From assembly GCA_014190575.1 (NCBI GenBank), contig BJGQ01000005.1, positions 1 through 64,000 of the forward strand: a stretch of DNA of 64,000 bases. The letters run 5' to 3'. The translations under genes were made by a program, and so were the position numbers. Below are positions 9,099-19,179 of the stretch, one piece after another. The DNA is from Bacteroidota bacterium. Its GTDB lineage: Bacteria > Bacteroidota > Bacteroidia > Chitinophagales > UBA10324. The notes under the pieces were generated by a model that made no database searches, was not told the origin of the DNA, and worked only from the letters and a program-made list of their open reading frames with translations. How positions within the stretch are numbered: position 1 is the stretch's first letter; every line of letters begins with the position of its first letter.

Positions 9099-9956
9099 AT
9101 GTTCGAAATGTTTCAGTTGCCTTTTATGGTGCAGGCATTTGTGGTAGCAGTTATCACAGGTCTTTTACTTTCTTATCTCGGTGTGCATGTGGTGGGTCGC
9201 GGCATTGTGTTCGTTGACCTTGCACTCGGACAAATTTCTTCGCTCGGTGTTGCGTTCGCCGCATTCATTGGAATCGGAATTACAACCATTCCATTGGTCT
9301 TCACCTTGGTTGGCGCATTTCTTATGTCGTTCATTGTGATTCGCGATAAGCGATTGAAGACTGAAGCCATCATCGGAATTTTTTATGCATTCACATCAGC
9401 ACTTACCGTGTTATTGATTTCAAAAACTCCGCATGGCGATTCAGATATTCAGGAAGTGTTGTTCGGAAATATTTTATCCGTGAGTTGGGAACAAATTACT
9501 TTGATTGGAATAGTTTTCGGAATTCTCGGTCTGTTACACTTGGTTTTCTTCCGTAAATTTTTTGCGTTGACTGAATCTTTTGAAAGCAGCGGTTCCGGTG
9601 TTGTTGGTGAAAACACCAACAGCGGCACAAGTGTTTTAAATATCTGGAATTTTCTCTTCTACATTTCCATCGGACTTTCCATTGTGTTTGCAGTAAAAGT
9701 GAATGGAGTAATTCCGGTTTTTTCTTATTTAATTATTCCAGCTGTAAGCGGAATCATGCTGACAAAAAGCAATTTCGGAGTGGTATTGATTGCGTTAATG
9801 ATTAGTGTGCTTGCAAGTTTTCTTGGGCTGAGTTTTTCTTTCAACTTCGATTTCCCCGCAGGTTCATCAGTAGTTGCCGTACTTGGCGGAATATTTTTAA
9901 TCTGTTCTGCAATCAGTATTGTGAAAGGAATGGTGATGAAGAAAAGTGAATTATGA
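9099..9956 (+). CDS. metal ABC transporter permease (ZnuB-like)
   Basis: Polytopic protein with 'VVAVITGLLLSYLGVHVVGRGIVFVDLALGQISSLGVAFA', matching the ABC-3 family. Confidence 0.88.
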   Translation: MFEMFQLPFMVQAFVVAVITGLLLSYLGVHVVGRGIVFVDLALGQISSLGVAFAAFIGIGITTIPLVFTLVGAFLMSFIVIRDKRLKTEAIIGIFYAFTSALTVLLISKTPHGDSDIQEVLFGNILSVSWEQITLIGIVFGILGLLHLVFFRKFFALTESFESSGSGVVGENTNSGTSVLNIWNFLFYISIGLSIVFAVKVNGVIPVFSYLIIPAVSGIMLTKSNFGVVLIALMISVLASFLGLSFSFNFDFPAGSSVVAVLGGIFLICSAISIVKGMVMKKSEL

Positions 9957-9973
9957 AATTCTACTGTAAAAAG

Positions 9974-10010
9974 AAAAATGCCGACACTATTACAATAAGT
10001 CGGCATTTTT
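9974..10010 (+). terminator. bidirectional intrinsic terminator
   Basis: aaaaatgccgac (9974-9985) / gtcggcattttt (9999-10010), located between convergent genes. Confidence 0.85.
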
Positions 10011-10076
10011 TATTTAAAAAATCTCTGAATTATTTTTTTTAAAGTCAATTCCCTTTCACTCGTCCCTCTTCCCAAA

Positions 10077-11342
10077 TTACACAATCATTCCTGCACCAAC
10101 AGTTTCGTTAGTGGCTTCGTCAATCAAAATAATTGAACCCGTAATTCTGTTTTTGCGATAACTATCAAACATAATTGGTACAGTGGTGCGAATAGTAATT
10201 CGACCAATATCATTCTTACTTAAATTTTTATCATCAGCTAATCGTGACATAGTGCTAATATCCATTTTATATTTTACATCTTTTATAACACACCGGGCTT
10301 CACGAGTGGTATGCTTAAATGCATACTTTCCATTCAACTGCAATGGTTTTTCATTCATCCAGCAAATCATAAGGTCAACATCCTGACTTATTTCGGGTTT
10401 ATTATTTTTGCGAACAATCATATCACCACGACTGATATCAATATCATCTTCAAGCGTAATGCAAACACTCATTGGAGCAAAGGCTTCAGCTAGCGGTCCT
10501 TCAAAAGTATCGATGCTTTTTATTTTAGAACTGAAACCGCTTGGTAAAATTTCAACTTCATCACCCGGTCTGAAAATTCCACCAGCTACTCTTCCTGCAT
10601 ATCCGCGGTAGTCGTGATACTTATCACTGTATGGTCGAATAACATATTGAACAGGAAAGCGCGCATCAATGTGATTGACATCGGAAGCGATGTGAATGTT
10701 TTCCAACAAGTACAAAAGTGTACTTCCATTGTACCACAGCATATTTTGCGATGGGTCAACAACATTATCTCCTTTCAAAGCACTGATTGGAATGAAATGA
10801 ATATCGCGCACATCCAGTTTTGCAGCGAAAGAAGTGTAATTAGATTTTATTTGCTCGAACACATCTTCGCTCCAATTCACTAAATCCATTTTGTTAATGC
10901 AAACAATAATATGTGGAATCTCGAGCAACGATGCAATGAATGAATGACGACGGGTTTGTTCAACTACTCCATTGCGTGCATCAACCAAAATGATTGCAAG
11001 GTTTGCAGTACTCGCACCGGTAACCATGTTGCGCGTGTACTGAATGTGACCGGGAGTATCTGCGATAATGAACTTGCGTTTTGGAGTTGCGAAATACCTG
11101 TATGCAACATCAATGGTAATTCCCTGTTCGCGTTCAGCACGCAACCCATCTGTAAGTAAAGCCAAGTTCACGCCTTCTTCTCCTCGCTGTTTACTCGTGT
11201 GTTCGATAGCTTCCAATTGATCCTGAAAAATTGATTTGGAATCGAATAGCAATCTTCCGATTAATGTACTCTTTCCATCATCAACACTACCTGCTGTTGT
11301 GAAGCGAAGCAGTTCCATATCGAGATAACTTTTTGTTGTCAT
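10077..11342 (-). CDS. cysN: sulfate adenylyltransferase large subunit (GTPase)
   Basis: 'TAGSVDDGKSTLIGRLLFDSK', 'EREQGITIDVAYRYFATPKRKFIIADTPGH', 'NKMDLV'. Confidence 0.95.
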   Translation of the reverse strand: MTTKSYLDMELLRFTTAGSVDDGKSTLIGRLLFDSKSIFQDQLEAIEHTSKQRGEEGVNLALLTDGLRAEREQGITIDVAYRYFATPKRKFIIADTPGHIQYTRNMVTGASTANLAIILVDARNGVVEQTRRHSFIASLLEIPHIIVCINKMDLVNWSEDVFEQIKSNYTSFAAKLDVRDIHFIPISALKGDNVVDPSQNMLWYNGSTLLYLLENIHIASDVNHIDARFPVQYVIRPYSDKYHDYRGYAGRVAGGIFRPGDEVEILPSGFSSKIKSIDTFEGPLAEAFAPMSVCITLEDDIDISRGDMIVRKNNKPEISQDVDLMICWMNEKPLQLNGKYAFKHTTREARCVIKDVKYKMDISTMSRLADDKNLSKNDIGRITIRTTVPIMFDSYRKNRITGSIILIDEATNETVGAGMIV

Positions 11343-11385
11343 TAAAAAAAATTAGAAATTAAAAAACTGGCAATTAAAACTAATC

Positions 11386-11443
11386 ATCATCCTTCGACAA
11401 TATCAGGATGACAGAGGTTGTCACACTGAGTTTATCGAAGTGT
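11386..11443. repeat. interspersed imperfect inverted repeat (TCATCCTTCGACA..TCAGGATGACA / TGTCACACTGAGTTTATCGAAGTGTC type)
   Basis: Two half-elements that are imperfect reverse complements, lying between cysD and cysN. Confidence 0.7.
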
Positions 11444-11447
11444 CAAA

Positions 11448-12353
11448 TCAAAAATATCCTTGTTTCTTTCTGTCTTCCATTGCGGCTTCGCTTCGTTTAT
11501 CATCTTGTCTCGAACCTCTTTCGGTTGTCCGTGCTGCTGCAACTTCGGCAATAATATCTTCCACACTTGATGCTTCTGAAAGCACTGCACCTGTGCAAGT
11601 CATATCACCAACAGTTCTGAATCTTACAACCATTTCCTGTTCTTTTTCATCCGGTTTCAATTTCATAAAATCACTCATTGAATAAATTACTCCGTCACGC
11701 ATAAAAACTTTTCGTTTATGTGTGAAGTACAAACTTGGTAGTGGAATTTTTTCGAGCAGTATATATTGCCATACATCCATCTCAGTCCAGTTGCTGATTG
11801 GAAAAACCCGGAAGTGTTCGCCAATGTGTTTGCGCCCATTAAAAATATTCCACAACTCTGGTCGCTGATTTTTCGGATCCCACTGTCCGAACTCATCACG
11901 GTGCGAAAAAAATCTTTCTTTCGCTCTTGCTTTTTCTTCGTCTCGTCTTGCACCTCCAATGGCACAATCAAATTTATTTTCTTCAATAGCATCAAGCAGC
12001 GTAGTTGTCTGCAAAACATTTCGGCTTGCATTGTAACCTTTCTCTTCCACTACTCTTCCTTTGTCAATTGAATCCTGAACAGACGCAACTACCAGCGTGG
12101 CGTTTATTTCTTTCGCCCACCAATCACGATATTTTATTGCTTCAGAAAAATTATGTCCGGTATCAACATGCATTAACTTAAACGGAATGGGTGCGGGCCA
12201 GAATGCTTTTCGTGCAAGATGAGAAACCACGATTGAATCTTTTCCACCACTGAATAATAAAACAGGTCGCTCAAATTGTGCCGCCACTTCGCGCAACACA
12301 AACATACTTTCCGATTCCAATTCTCTCAGGTGCGTTAAATTATATGCTCTCAT
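11448..12353 (-). CDS. cysD: sulfate adenylyltransferase small subunit
   Basis: 'LFSGGKDSIVVSHLARKAF', 'IGGARRDEEKARAKERFFS', 'RTVGDMTCTGAVLS'. Confidence 0.95.
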   Translation of the reverse strand: MRAYNLTHLRELESESMFVLREVAAQFERPVLLFSGGKDSIVVSHLARKAFWPAPIPFKLMHVDTGHNFSEAIKYRDWWAKEINATLVVASVQDSIDKGRVVEEKGYNASRNVLQTTTLLDAIEENKFDCAIGGARRDEEKARAKERFFSHRDEFGQWDPKNQRPELWNIFNGRKHIGEHFRVFPISNWTEMDVWQYILLEKIPLPSLYFTHKRKVFMRDGVIYSMSDFMKLKPDEKEQEMVVRFRTVGDMTCTGAVLSEASSVEDIIAEVAAARTTERGSRQDDKRSEAAMEDRKKQGYF

Positions 12354-12976
12354 GAATTACTTTTTTTAATGAATGGAAGAATGAAATTGAAAATTTTTTC
12401 AACCGATTCTTCAACAGTAAGTTTGTTACTTTTAATTTCCAATGAAGGCGCAACAGGTGCTTCGAATGGTGCGGTGATTCCTGTAAAGTCCTTAATTTCT
12501 CCTCGGCGTGCTTTTGCATAAAGACCTTTCACATCTCGTTGCTCGCAAATTTCTATCGGACAATTAACATAGATTTCTATGAAATCATTTTCGCCAATTA
12601 TTTCTTTTGCCAATTTCCGAACATCATTAGTTGGACTCACAAATGAATTGATGGTGATGATACCGCAATTCAAAAATAGTTTTGATACCTCAGCAATCCG
12701 TCGAATATTTTCCAATCGGTCGGTTTCGCTGAAACCAAGGTTGCTGTTTATTCCTGCACGAATATTATCACCGTCAAGAATTTGAGTCAGAAAATTATTT
12801 TCATGTAATTTTTTTTCTAACCCTTCGGCAATGGTGCTTTTACCTGAACCACTCAAACCGGTTAACCAAATAACACGCCCAGTTTGATTGAGCAATTGCT
12901 CTTTTTCACTGCGCTGCAAAATGCGATGGAATATTGGGTGAATATTGTTTGATGAACTCATTTTTAATCGCCACAA
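12350..12976 (-). CDS. cysC: adenylylsulfate kinase
   Basis: P-loop 'WLTGLSGSGKSTIAEGLE', 'LDGDNIRAGINSNLGFSETDRLENIRRIAEV', 'KGLYAKARRGEIKDFTGI'; overlaps cysD by 4 bp. The start may be the second ATG (MSSSNN). Confidence 0.93.
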   Translation of the reverse strand: MWRLKMSSSNNIHPIFHRILQRSEKEQLLNQTGRVIWLTGLSGSGKSTIAEGLEKKLHENNFLTQILDGDNIRAGINSNLGFSETDRLENIRRIAEVSKLFLNCGIITINSFVSPTNDVRKLAKEIIGENDFIEIYVNCPIEICEQRDVKGLYAKARRGEIKDFTGITAPFEAPVAPSLEIKSNKLTVEESVEKIFNFILPFIKKSNS

Positions 12977-13014
12977 ATTTAATTATCAGGAAGTGTGCAA
13001 CCTAATGAGAATAA

Positions 13015-14211
13015 TCATTGCGAATTTAAAAGTTGCAAAGCAATCCAAGCCATAGTTCCGGTTGCTGTTTCCAATGCTTTTTCTTCTATATCAAAAGTTG
13101 CTGTGTGCACTGGAGAAATAATTCCTCGCTCTTCATTTCGAGTTCCGAGTCTGAAATAACATCCCGGAATTTCGTGAGAATAAAAAGCAAAGTCATCGGA
13201 AGTCATTCGCAATGGAATATCAACTACATTTTCTTTACCTAAAAAATTCTGAGCCGCTTTTTTTGATTGCGTGGTAATTGATGGATTATTATAAAGACAT
13301 GGATAACCGATTGCAATTTTTACTTCAATGGTTGATGATGTTTCAACCGCTATTTTTTTTGCAATTGATTTTAATTTTTCGTGAATAGTTTTTCGCCACA
13401 CTTCATCCATCGTTCTGAATGTGCCTTCAATTTTTACTTCATCGGGAATCACATTGGTAGCTCCTGCTCCTGTAATTTTTCCGAAAGCAATTACAGTTGG
13501 AATGGTTTGAGTTTTTATTTCTTCAATTAAATTTTCATACGCATTTAATAATCTGGCTGAAATAAAAAGTGGATTGTTGTATTCGCCGGGCATTGCAGCG
13601 TGACCGCCTTTTCCTGTAACTGTTATAAAAAGTTCATCGCAACTTGCCATGTACTGCCCTTCCCGAAAACCAACTTTCCCGTATTCCAATGTTGGAAAAA
13701 CATGTAATGCAAGAATCGAATCCGGTTTCGGATTTTTCAAAATTCCATTGGCAATCATCACACTTCCACCGCCCGGTAATTTTTCTTCCGCCGGCTGAAA
13801 AATTGCTTTAATGGTTCCTCCCCAATGTGATTTTAATTGCTGAAGAATTCGAAGTGTTCCAAGCAATGCGGCCGAATGCACATCGTGCCCGCAAGCATGC
13901 ATCACACCTTGGTTGCATGATTTATAACTTACTTCGTTTTTTTCATAAATCGGAAGTGCATCTAATTCCCCCCTGATGGCAATTACTTTTTCGCCTGATA
14001 ACTCCCCTTTTAACAATACACAAATTCCATTACCTGCAATTTTTGTTGAATGAGGAATTTCCCATTCAGTTAATTTTTGAGAAATAAATTCTGCAGTTTT
14101 CACTTCTTCATTTGATAGTTCAGGATGCAAATGAATATTTCTTCGAATAGAAACTACCTCCTCCTGAATTTTTGAAGCTAAACTTTTAATTTCTGTTTTT
14201 AAACTATCCAT
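13015..14211 (-). CDS. M20 family metallopeptidase/amidohydrolase (hippurate/IAA-amino acid hydrolase type)
   Basis: 'HLHPELSNEE', 'CNQGVMHACGHDVHSAALLGT', 'FQPAEEKLPGGGSVMI', 'DDFAFYSHEIPGCYFRLG'. Confidence 0.9.
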   Translation of the reverse strand: MDSLKTEIKSLASKIQEEVVSIRRNIHLHPELSNEEVKTAEFISQKLTEWEIPHSTKIAGNGICVLLKGELSGEKVIAIRGELDALPIYEKNEVSYKSCNQGVMHACGHDVHSAALLGTLRILQQLKSHWGGTIKAIFQPAEEKLPGGGSVMIANGILKNPKPDSILALHVFPTLEYGKVGFREGQYMASCDELFITVTGKGGHAAMPGEYNNPLFISARLLNAYENLIEEIKTQTIPTVIAFGKITGAGATNVIPDEVKIEGTFRTMDEVWRKTIHEKLKSIAKKIAVETSSTIEVKIAIGYPCLYNNPSITTQSKKAAQNFLGKENVVDIPLRMTSDDFAFYSHEIPGCYFRLGTRNEERGIISPVHTATFDIEEKALETATGTMAWIALQLLNSQ

Positions 14212-14336
14212 TGAAATGAAGATGTAATATTAAATGCAAACATTACACAATGTTAGGCAATTAGGAGTGATTTGATTTGGCAACAATTCACACGATGAGC
14301 GTATATTTATCGCGGTAAAATTTTTATAAAGTTAGA

Positions 14337-17123
14337 ATGAAAAATAATCTGTTTGTCATTGGCTTTTTTAGTGTCATGCTTTTATGTACTAAAGCACATT
14401 CTCAAATCACCACGCATTGGGTTGAAGATTTTTCTTCACCTGTAAGTATTCAAGGAACACCTGCTATTGGATTCAATGGTTGGACCGTTACAAACACAGG
14501 CGCCAATGGAGCAGACGCCAATATTTGGTATGTTAGCTGTGAAGAAAACGGAAACCTTATTGGTCAATGTGGTTCTGCTTGCGCTGGAAATGCTACCCTA
14601 CATATTGGTTCGCAACCTGTTCCAATTATTTGCGGTGCTGGTGATTGTGGGGCTGCTTATAATGCTGGTGGTTTCCCGTACAATACTATGACTCATAAAA
14701 TGGCGGTTTCTCCTTTAATAGATTGTTCTTGCTCAGGTAATCCAGTTTATGTTGATTTAAGATATTTAGCTAATGGTCAAACAACTCCAACTTTTCAGGA
14801 TGGTTTTAAATTTGAATATTGGGATGGTTCAACTTGGACAGTCATAGTAACACCTGCAACAACTCTTACAGCTGCTTGTGCTCCTCAGGGAGAATGGACT
14901 TTTTATTCAGTTGCATTGCCCGCTTCAGCTGTAAATAATGCTAATGTGAGACTTGGTTTTAGCTGGGAAAATAATAATGATGGAATAGGAACAGATCCTT
15001 CTGTTGCTATCGATAGTATTGTAGTTTATAGTCAGGCAATTCAAATTTTTCCTGATTTTACATTTAACCCCAGTAGTCCTTGCAATGGTGACTCTGTAAC
15101 TTTTAACAGTACTACTTCATTTGGGCCGGTTACTGTTTGGGCATGGGATTTTGGTGGCGGTGGTTCTCCAAACACTTCTACTCTTCAAAATCCAACCGTA
15201 TTATTCAGCAATGCAGGAAATTACAATGTCACTCTCACTGTAAGTGACAATTGTGGAACACCTGCAGTTTCTACTGCCATTGGAATTGTTGTAAGCAATT
15301 GCGTTAGTGCAGTTGCAGATTTTACAGCCAGTCAAACCCAATTTTGTCAGGGCGATTCAGTACTATTTACTGATGCATCTTTAGGTTCTCCGACCTCCTG
15401 GACATGGAGTTTTCCCGGAGGCACACCATCCTCATATATCGGACAATTTCCTCCGCCAATAACTTATAATACGATTGGAACTTATAATGTTAAGTTAGTT
15501 GTGGTAAATGGATTTGGCTCAGATTCTTTAACTATAATTAACTTTATAAATGTTGTGAATTGCACATTGCCAATTGCAAATTTTACAACTACGACAACAA
15601 CTTTTTGTAGTAGCACCTGTATTAATTTTACTGATAACAGCACAGGCAATGGTTTAATCGGTTGGACATGGTCGTTTCCAGGTGCTACTCCTTCTTTTTC
15701 TTTAGTTCAAAACCCAACCAATATTTGTTACAACACACCCGGAAGTTATGATGTAATTCTTACCGTAGATGATGGAACTAATATTGATACTTATACATCT
15801 ACCAATTATATCACTGTAAATAATTGTCAACCGCCAACAGCTTTATTTAATTCTAATTTATCAGTAGTATGTACAACGCAATGTGTTACCTATTCAAGTC
15901 AAAGTTTATTGGCAAATGCATGGACTTGGTCTTTCCCTGGAGGAACTCCATCATCATTTATTGGTCAGAATCCCCCTCAGATTTGCTATGCAGCAACCGG
16001 AGTTTATGATGCCCAGTTGATAGTTTCAAATGCATATGGAATAGATACACTTTTACAAACCGGATACATTACAGTTTCCAGTTGTTTGCCAACAGCAGCA
16101 TTTACATCTGCTTTAACATCAGGATGTAATGGTGATTGTTTCACTTTTACAAATCAAAGTCTCGGTGGAATGACATGGGACTGGTCGTTTCCTGGTGGTA
16201 CACCTTCAACCTTCAATGGACAGAACCCTCCACAAATTTGTTACATGCTTCCTGACACTTATGATGTTTCAGTCATTGTAACAAACCCGTATGGCGCCGA
16301 TACATTGTTGCTCCCGAATTATATTACAATAACCTATTGCAATTTATTAAATGCTCAGTTTACAGTATCAGATGATTTTATTTGCGAAGGCGACTGCATA
16401 AGTTTTAATTCAACAATAAGTGCTGGAGCACCTTTAGGTTGGTTGTGGAAATTTCCTGGAGCAATACCTGATTCAATAACTGCACAAAATCCACCTTATG
16501 TATGTTATCCAAATGCCGGCGAGTATCCTGTTACCTTAATGATATTTGATGCTTTAGGATTTGCTGATACTTTAACAATTGCAAATTATATAACTGTAAA
16601 TGCCGGAACTCCAGTATCAACAAATATTGACAGTACAACAATTTATGGCGGTCAATCCTTTCAATTGATTGCGTCAGGTGGAGTAAGTTATGCATGGTCA
16701 GAGGACAGTTTGAGCACTTCACTTAATAATTATTCAATTTCTTCTCCTATAGCGACTCCATTAGATACTACAATCTACCAGGTTGTGATGACTGATATTA
16801 ATGGTTGTTCATCAACAAAGTCAATTATAATAAATGTAATTCCGCCTGAAACAATTTGGGCACCAACTGCATTTACACCGAATAATGATTTAAGAAATGA
16901 TATTTTTTATTTGAATGTAAGTGGTATTATACTTAAGTATAAAATGAAAATTTTTGACCGTTGGGGTGAAATGGTTTTCTCAACTGAAGATCCTTCGGCA
17001 GGTTGGGATGGAACCTATCAATCGGTTAATTTAAATATCGGAGTTTATATTTATTACTACTATATTGAATTTATTGATGGTGTTGTAATGGAAAAATCGG
17101 GTGATATAACTTTGTTGAAATAA
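14337..17123 (+). CDS. large secreted PKD-repeat protein with gliding-motility-associated (CHU_C, T9SS type B) C-terminal domain
   Basis: Signal peptide; about 6 PKD-type repeats (e.g. WTWSFPGGTPSSFIGQNPPQICY); C-terminus 'IWAPTAFTPNNDLRNDIFYL...MKIFDRWGEMVFST..GWDGTYQ..NIGVYIYYYYI'. Confidence 0.88.
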   Translation: MKNNLFVIGFFSVMLLCTKAHSQITTHWVEDFSSPVSIQGTPAIGFNGWTVTNTGANGADANIWYVSCEENGNLIGQCGSACAGNATLHIGSQPVPIICGAGDCGAAYNAGGFPYNTMTHKMAVSPLIDCSCSGNPVYVDLRYLANGQTTPTFQDGFKFEYWDGSTWTVIVTPATTLTAACAPQGEWTFYSVALPASAVNNANVRLGFSWENNNDGIGTDPSVAIDSIVVYSQAIQIFPDFTFNPSSPCNGDSVTFNSTTSFGPVTVWAWDFGGGGSPNTSTLQNPTVLFSNAGNYNVTLTVSDNCGTPAVSTAIGIVVSNCVSAVADFTASQTQFCQGDSVLFTDASLGSPTSWTWSFPGGTPSSYIGQFPPPITYNTIGTYNVKLVVVNGFGSDSLTIINFINVVNCTLPIANFTTTTTTFCSSTCINFTDNSTGNGLIGWTWSFPGATPSFSLVQNPTNICYNTPGSYDVILTVDDGTNIDTYTSTNYITVNNCQPPTALFNSNLSVVCTTQCVTYSSQSLLANAWTWSFPGGTPSSFIGQNPPQICYAATGVYDAQLIVSNAYGIDTLLQTGYITVSSCLPTAAFTSALTSGCNGDCFTFTNQSLGGMTWDWSFPGGTPSTFNGQNPPQICYMLPDTYDVSVIVTNPYGADTLLLPNYITITYCNLLNAQFTVSDDFICEGDCISFNSTISAGAPLGWLWKFPGAIPDSITAQNPPYVCYPNAGEYPVTLMIFDALGFADTLTIANYITVNAGTPVSTNIDSTTIYGGQSFQLIASGGVSYAWSEDSLSTSLNNYSISSPIATPLDTTIYQVVMTDINGCSSTKSIIINVIPPETIWAPTAFTPNNDLRNDIFYLNVSGIILKYKMKIFDRWGEMVFSTEDPSAGWDGTYQSVNLNIGVYIYYYYIEFIDGVVMEKSGDITLLK

Positions 17124-17146
17124 ATTCTAATCTACAATTTTGAAAG

Positions 17147-17176
17147 AAGTTCGTGCAAAATTTGTACGAACTTTTT
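17147..17176 (+). terminator. intrinsic terminator after the PKD/CHU_C gene
   Basis: aagttcgt(gcaaaatttgt)acgaactttttt hairpin followed by a T-run. Confidence 0.75.
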
Positions 17177-18108
17177 TAATTGCTCTTTTTTAATAAGGAA
17201 AAAACAATTGAAGAACTTAGCATAAGAATTATAATCATCAACGATAACTCTGTTGGAATATGCCAATTAAATATTACAAGCAGCATTTTTATGCCAATGA
17301 ACATCAAGACAAATGAAATTCCCTGCTGCAGAAAACTAAATCTATTTACCATCCCTATTAAAAGATAAAACATTGCTCGCAAACCCATAACTGCAAATAT
17401 ATTGGCTGTAAGAACCACCAATTTGTTTTGTGATATTGCAAAGGCTGCAGGAATAGAGTCAATTGCAAAGATTAAATCTGTGCTAGCTAATACCCCAACA
17501 ACTAAAAAGAGAACACTATAATATTTTTTTCCATCACGGTGAATTACAAATTTTCCATCCCCTTCCTCCATTAATATATTAAAATACTTTTTCATTAACT
17601 TGTAAATAATGTTTTCTACCGGATGAACCTCTGGTTCCTGTCCACTCATTAAAATTTTATATCCCGTATAAATTAAAATTGCTCCGAAAATATAGAGTAT
17701 CCAATCTAATTCTTCCACAATCATCATTCCTAGAAGTATGAATATTGCACGAAAAACAATTGCTCCTAATATTCCAAAAAACAAAACTTTCTGATAATAT
17801 TTTCTGGATACTTTGAAATAATTTAGAATTAAAATAAAAACAAAAATATTATCAATTGAAAGCGAATATTCCATTAAATATACAGAAACATACTGTAACG
17901 AAAGTTCATTGCCTTCACTCCAATAAATTAACAGTCCGAATGAAAGTGCAATGCATACCCAAAATAAACTTTGAAGAGTTGCACTTTTATTGTTCATCTC
18001 TTTTGGCTTATTAAATAGGCCAAAATCAACGATCAGTGAAACGGTAAGTACACTTAAAAAAATTATATATAGCCAATTATGGATACTTATTAATTTAAAA
18101 TAACCCAT
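17176..18108 (-). CDS. TerC family integral membrane protein
   Basis: 'EYSLSIDNIFVFILILNYFKV', 'VLASTDLIFAIDSIPAAFAISQ', 'ANIFAVMGLRAMFYLL' hallmarks. Confidence 0.92.
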   Translation of the reverse strand: MGYFKLISIHNWLYIIFLSVLTVSLIVDFGLFNKPKEMNNKSATLQSLFWVCIALSFGLLIYWSEGNELSLQYVSVYLMEYSLSIDNIFVFILILNYFKVSRKYYQKVLFFGILGAIVFRAIFILLGMMIVEELDWILYIFGAILIYTGYKILMSGQEPEVHPVENIIYKLMKKYFNILMEEGDGKFVIHRDGKKYYSVLFLVVGVLASTDLIFAIDSIPAAFAISQNKLVVLTANIFAVMGLRAMFYLLIGMVNRFSFLQQGISFVLMFIGIKMLLVIFNWHIPTELSLMIIILMLSSSIVFSLLKKSN

Positions 18109-18114
18109 AAAATT

Positions 18115-19149
18115 TTATTTCTTCTTTGGTTTATCTGAAAGAAAAAACTGGATGGTTTGAAATAATCTACCGAAATGAAATTTCTGTATTAAAACAAAAT
18201 CGTTTCCATTATTAATTGTAGCATAATAATGATCAACATCATATTGCATCGGTTCTCCTTTGTTTGAAAACTGTTGCATGGTCACTTTTGTAACAGGCAT
18301 GTAGTAACAAGTTGCTTCATAAATATTTTTGTGAATATCGGTAACTTTAATTTCACAAAATGGCTTATTCATTAAGATACTATCTTTTCCAGGGTTACTG
18401 TTTTCAAGTCCTTCAGCATTAATATTTCGAAATAGAGATAAGTACATTCCCATTCTTTCTTTGCTCAACTGTTTCGGGTTTATTTGTACATGAGTTTTAT
18501 AACTATATAATTTAAATGAATCAACTCCTGCAACCTCAATAATAAAGGAACTATCCTCTCTCGCTTGATAATTAACCGATACTTCTTTTATTTGGTTTAT
18601 CGGTAAGCTAAAAATATTTCTGCTTTTCCATTGTTCAATGTCGGTTATGTAGCGAACTGTCAGGACCCCATGAAATCCGGGAACACTGACTACATATGGG
18701 TTTTCACCATCAATTGTCTTCATGTAAGTGCCATTAAAATCACTGGTTCCTCCACCTACATAATATGCAGTTATGAGATTGTCTTGCAAATCATAAATTT
18801 CGACTTTGCAATTATTTGTGGCAATTGTTTTTAATACACTGTTGCGTGCTGCTTTTGATACCGGATACTTAATACTGAGTTGTTTTATTGTTTTCAAAAG
18901 CAAACTAATTGTTTCAGGCCGTACTCCGTATTTTTTATCAACTAACCACTGCCCATTCTGATTCCGTTCAAGTAAAATGGATTTTTTATTCATTGAAGCG
19001 ATAAAAATTTTTCCGATGCTTGCTGTATCATCGACTGCAAAATTTTTTTCATTGACTGGCAGCGTGCTGCTCCCGTTTACGAAAACTAAATAATATACTG
19101 CTAAACCAATCAGGAATAAAACAACAAGGTATAACAGATTTTTTTTCAT
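18115..19149 (-). CDS. DUF4340-type membrane-anchored protein
   Basis: N-terminal TM segment followed by 'QNGQWLVDKKYGVRPETISLLLKTIKQLSIKYPVS', 'IEQWKSRNIF'; adjacent to GldG-type ABC auxiliary genes. Confidence 0.65.
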   Translation of the reverse strand: MKKNLLYLVVLFLIGLAVYYLVFVNGSSTLPVNEKNFAVDDTASIGKIFIASMNKKSILLERNQNGQWLVDKKYGVRPETISLLLKTIKQLSIKYPVSKAARNSVLKTIATNNCKVEIYDLQDNLITAYYVGGGTSDFNGTYMKTIDGENPYVVSVPGFHGVLTVRYITDIEQWKSRNIFSLPINQIKEVSVNYQAREDSSFIIEVAGVDSFKLYSYKTHVQINPKQLSKERMGMYLSLFRNINAEGLENSNPGKDSILMNKPFCEIKVTDIHKNIYEATCYYMPVTKVTMQQFSNKGEPMQYDVDHYYATINNGNDFVLIQKFHFGRLFQTIQFFLSDKPKKK

Positions 19150-19179
19150 AATATGGAAATTGAATTCAGCAAAATAAAT

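Noticed and set aside
10077-12976. cysC-cysD-cysN as a novel sulfation system
   Set aside because: The operon itself is standard sulfate activation. No sulfotransferase is visible in the window, so a link to polysaccharide sulfation would be speculation.
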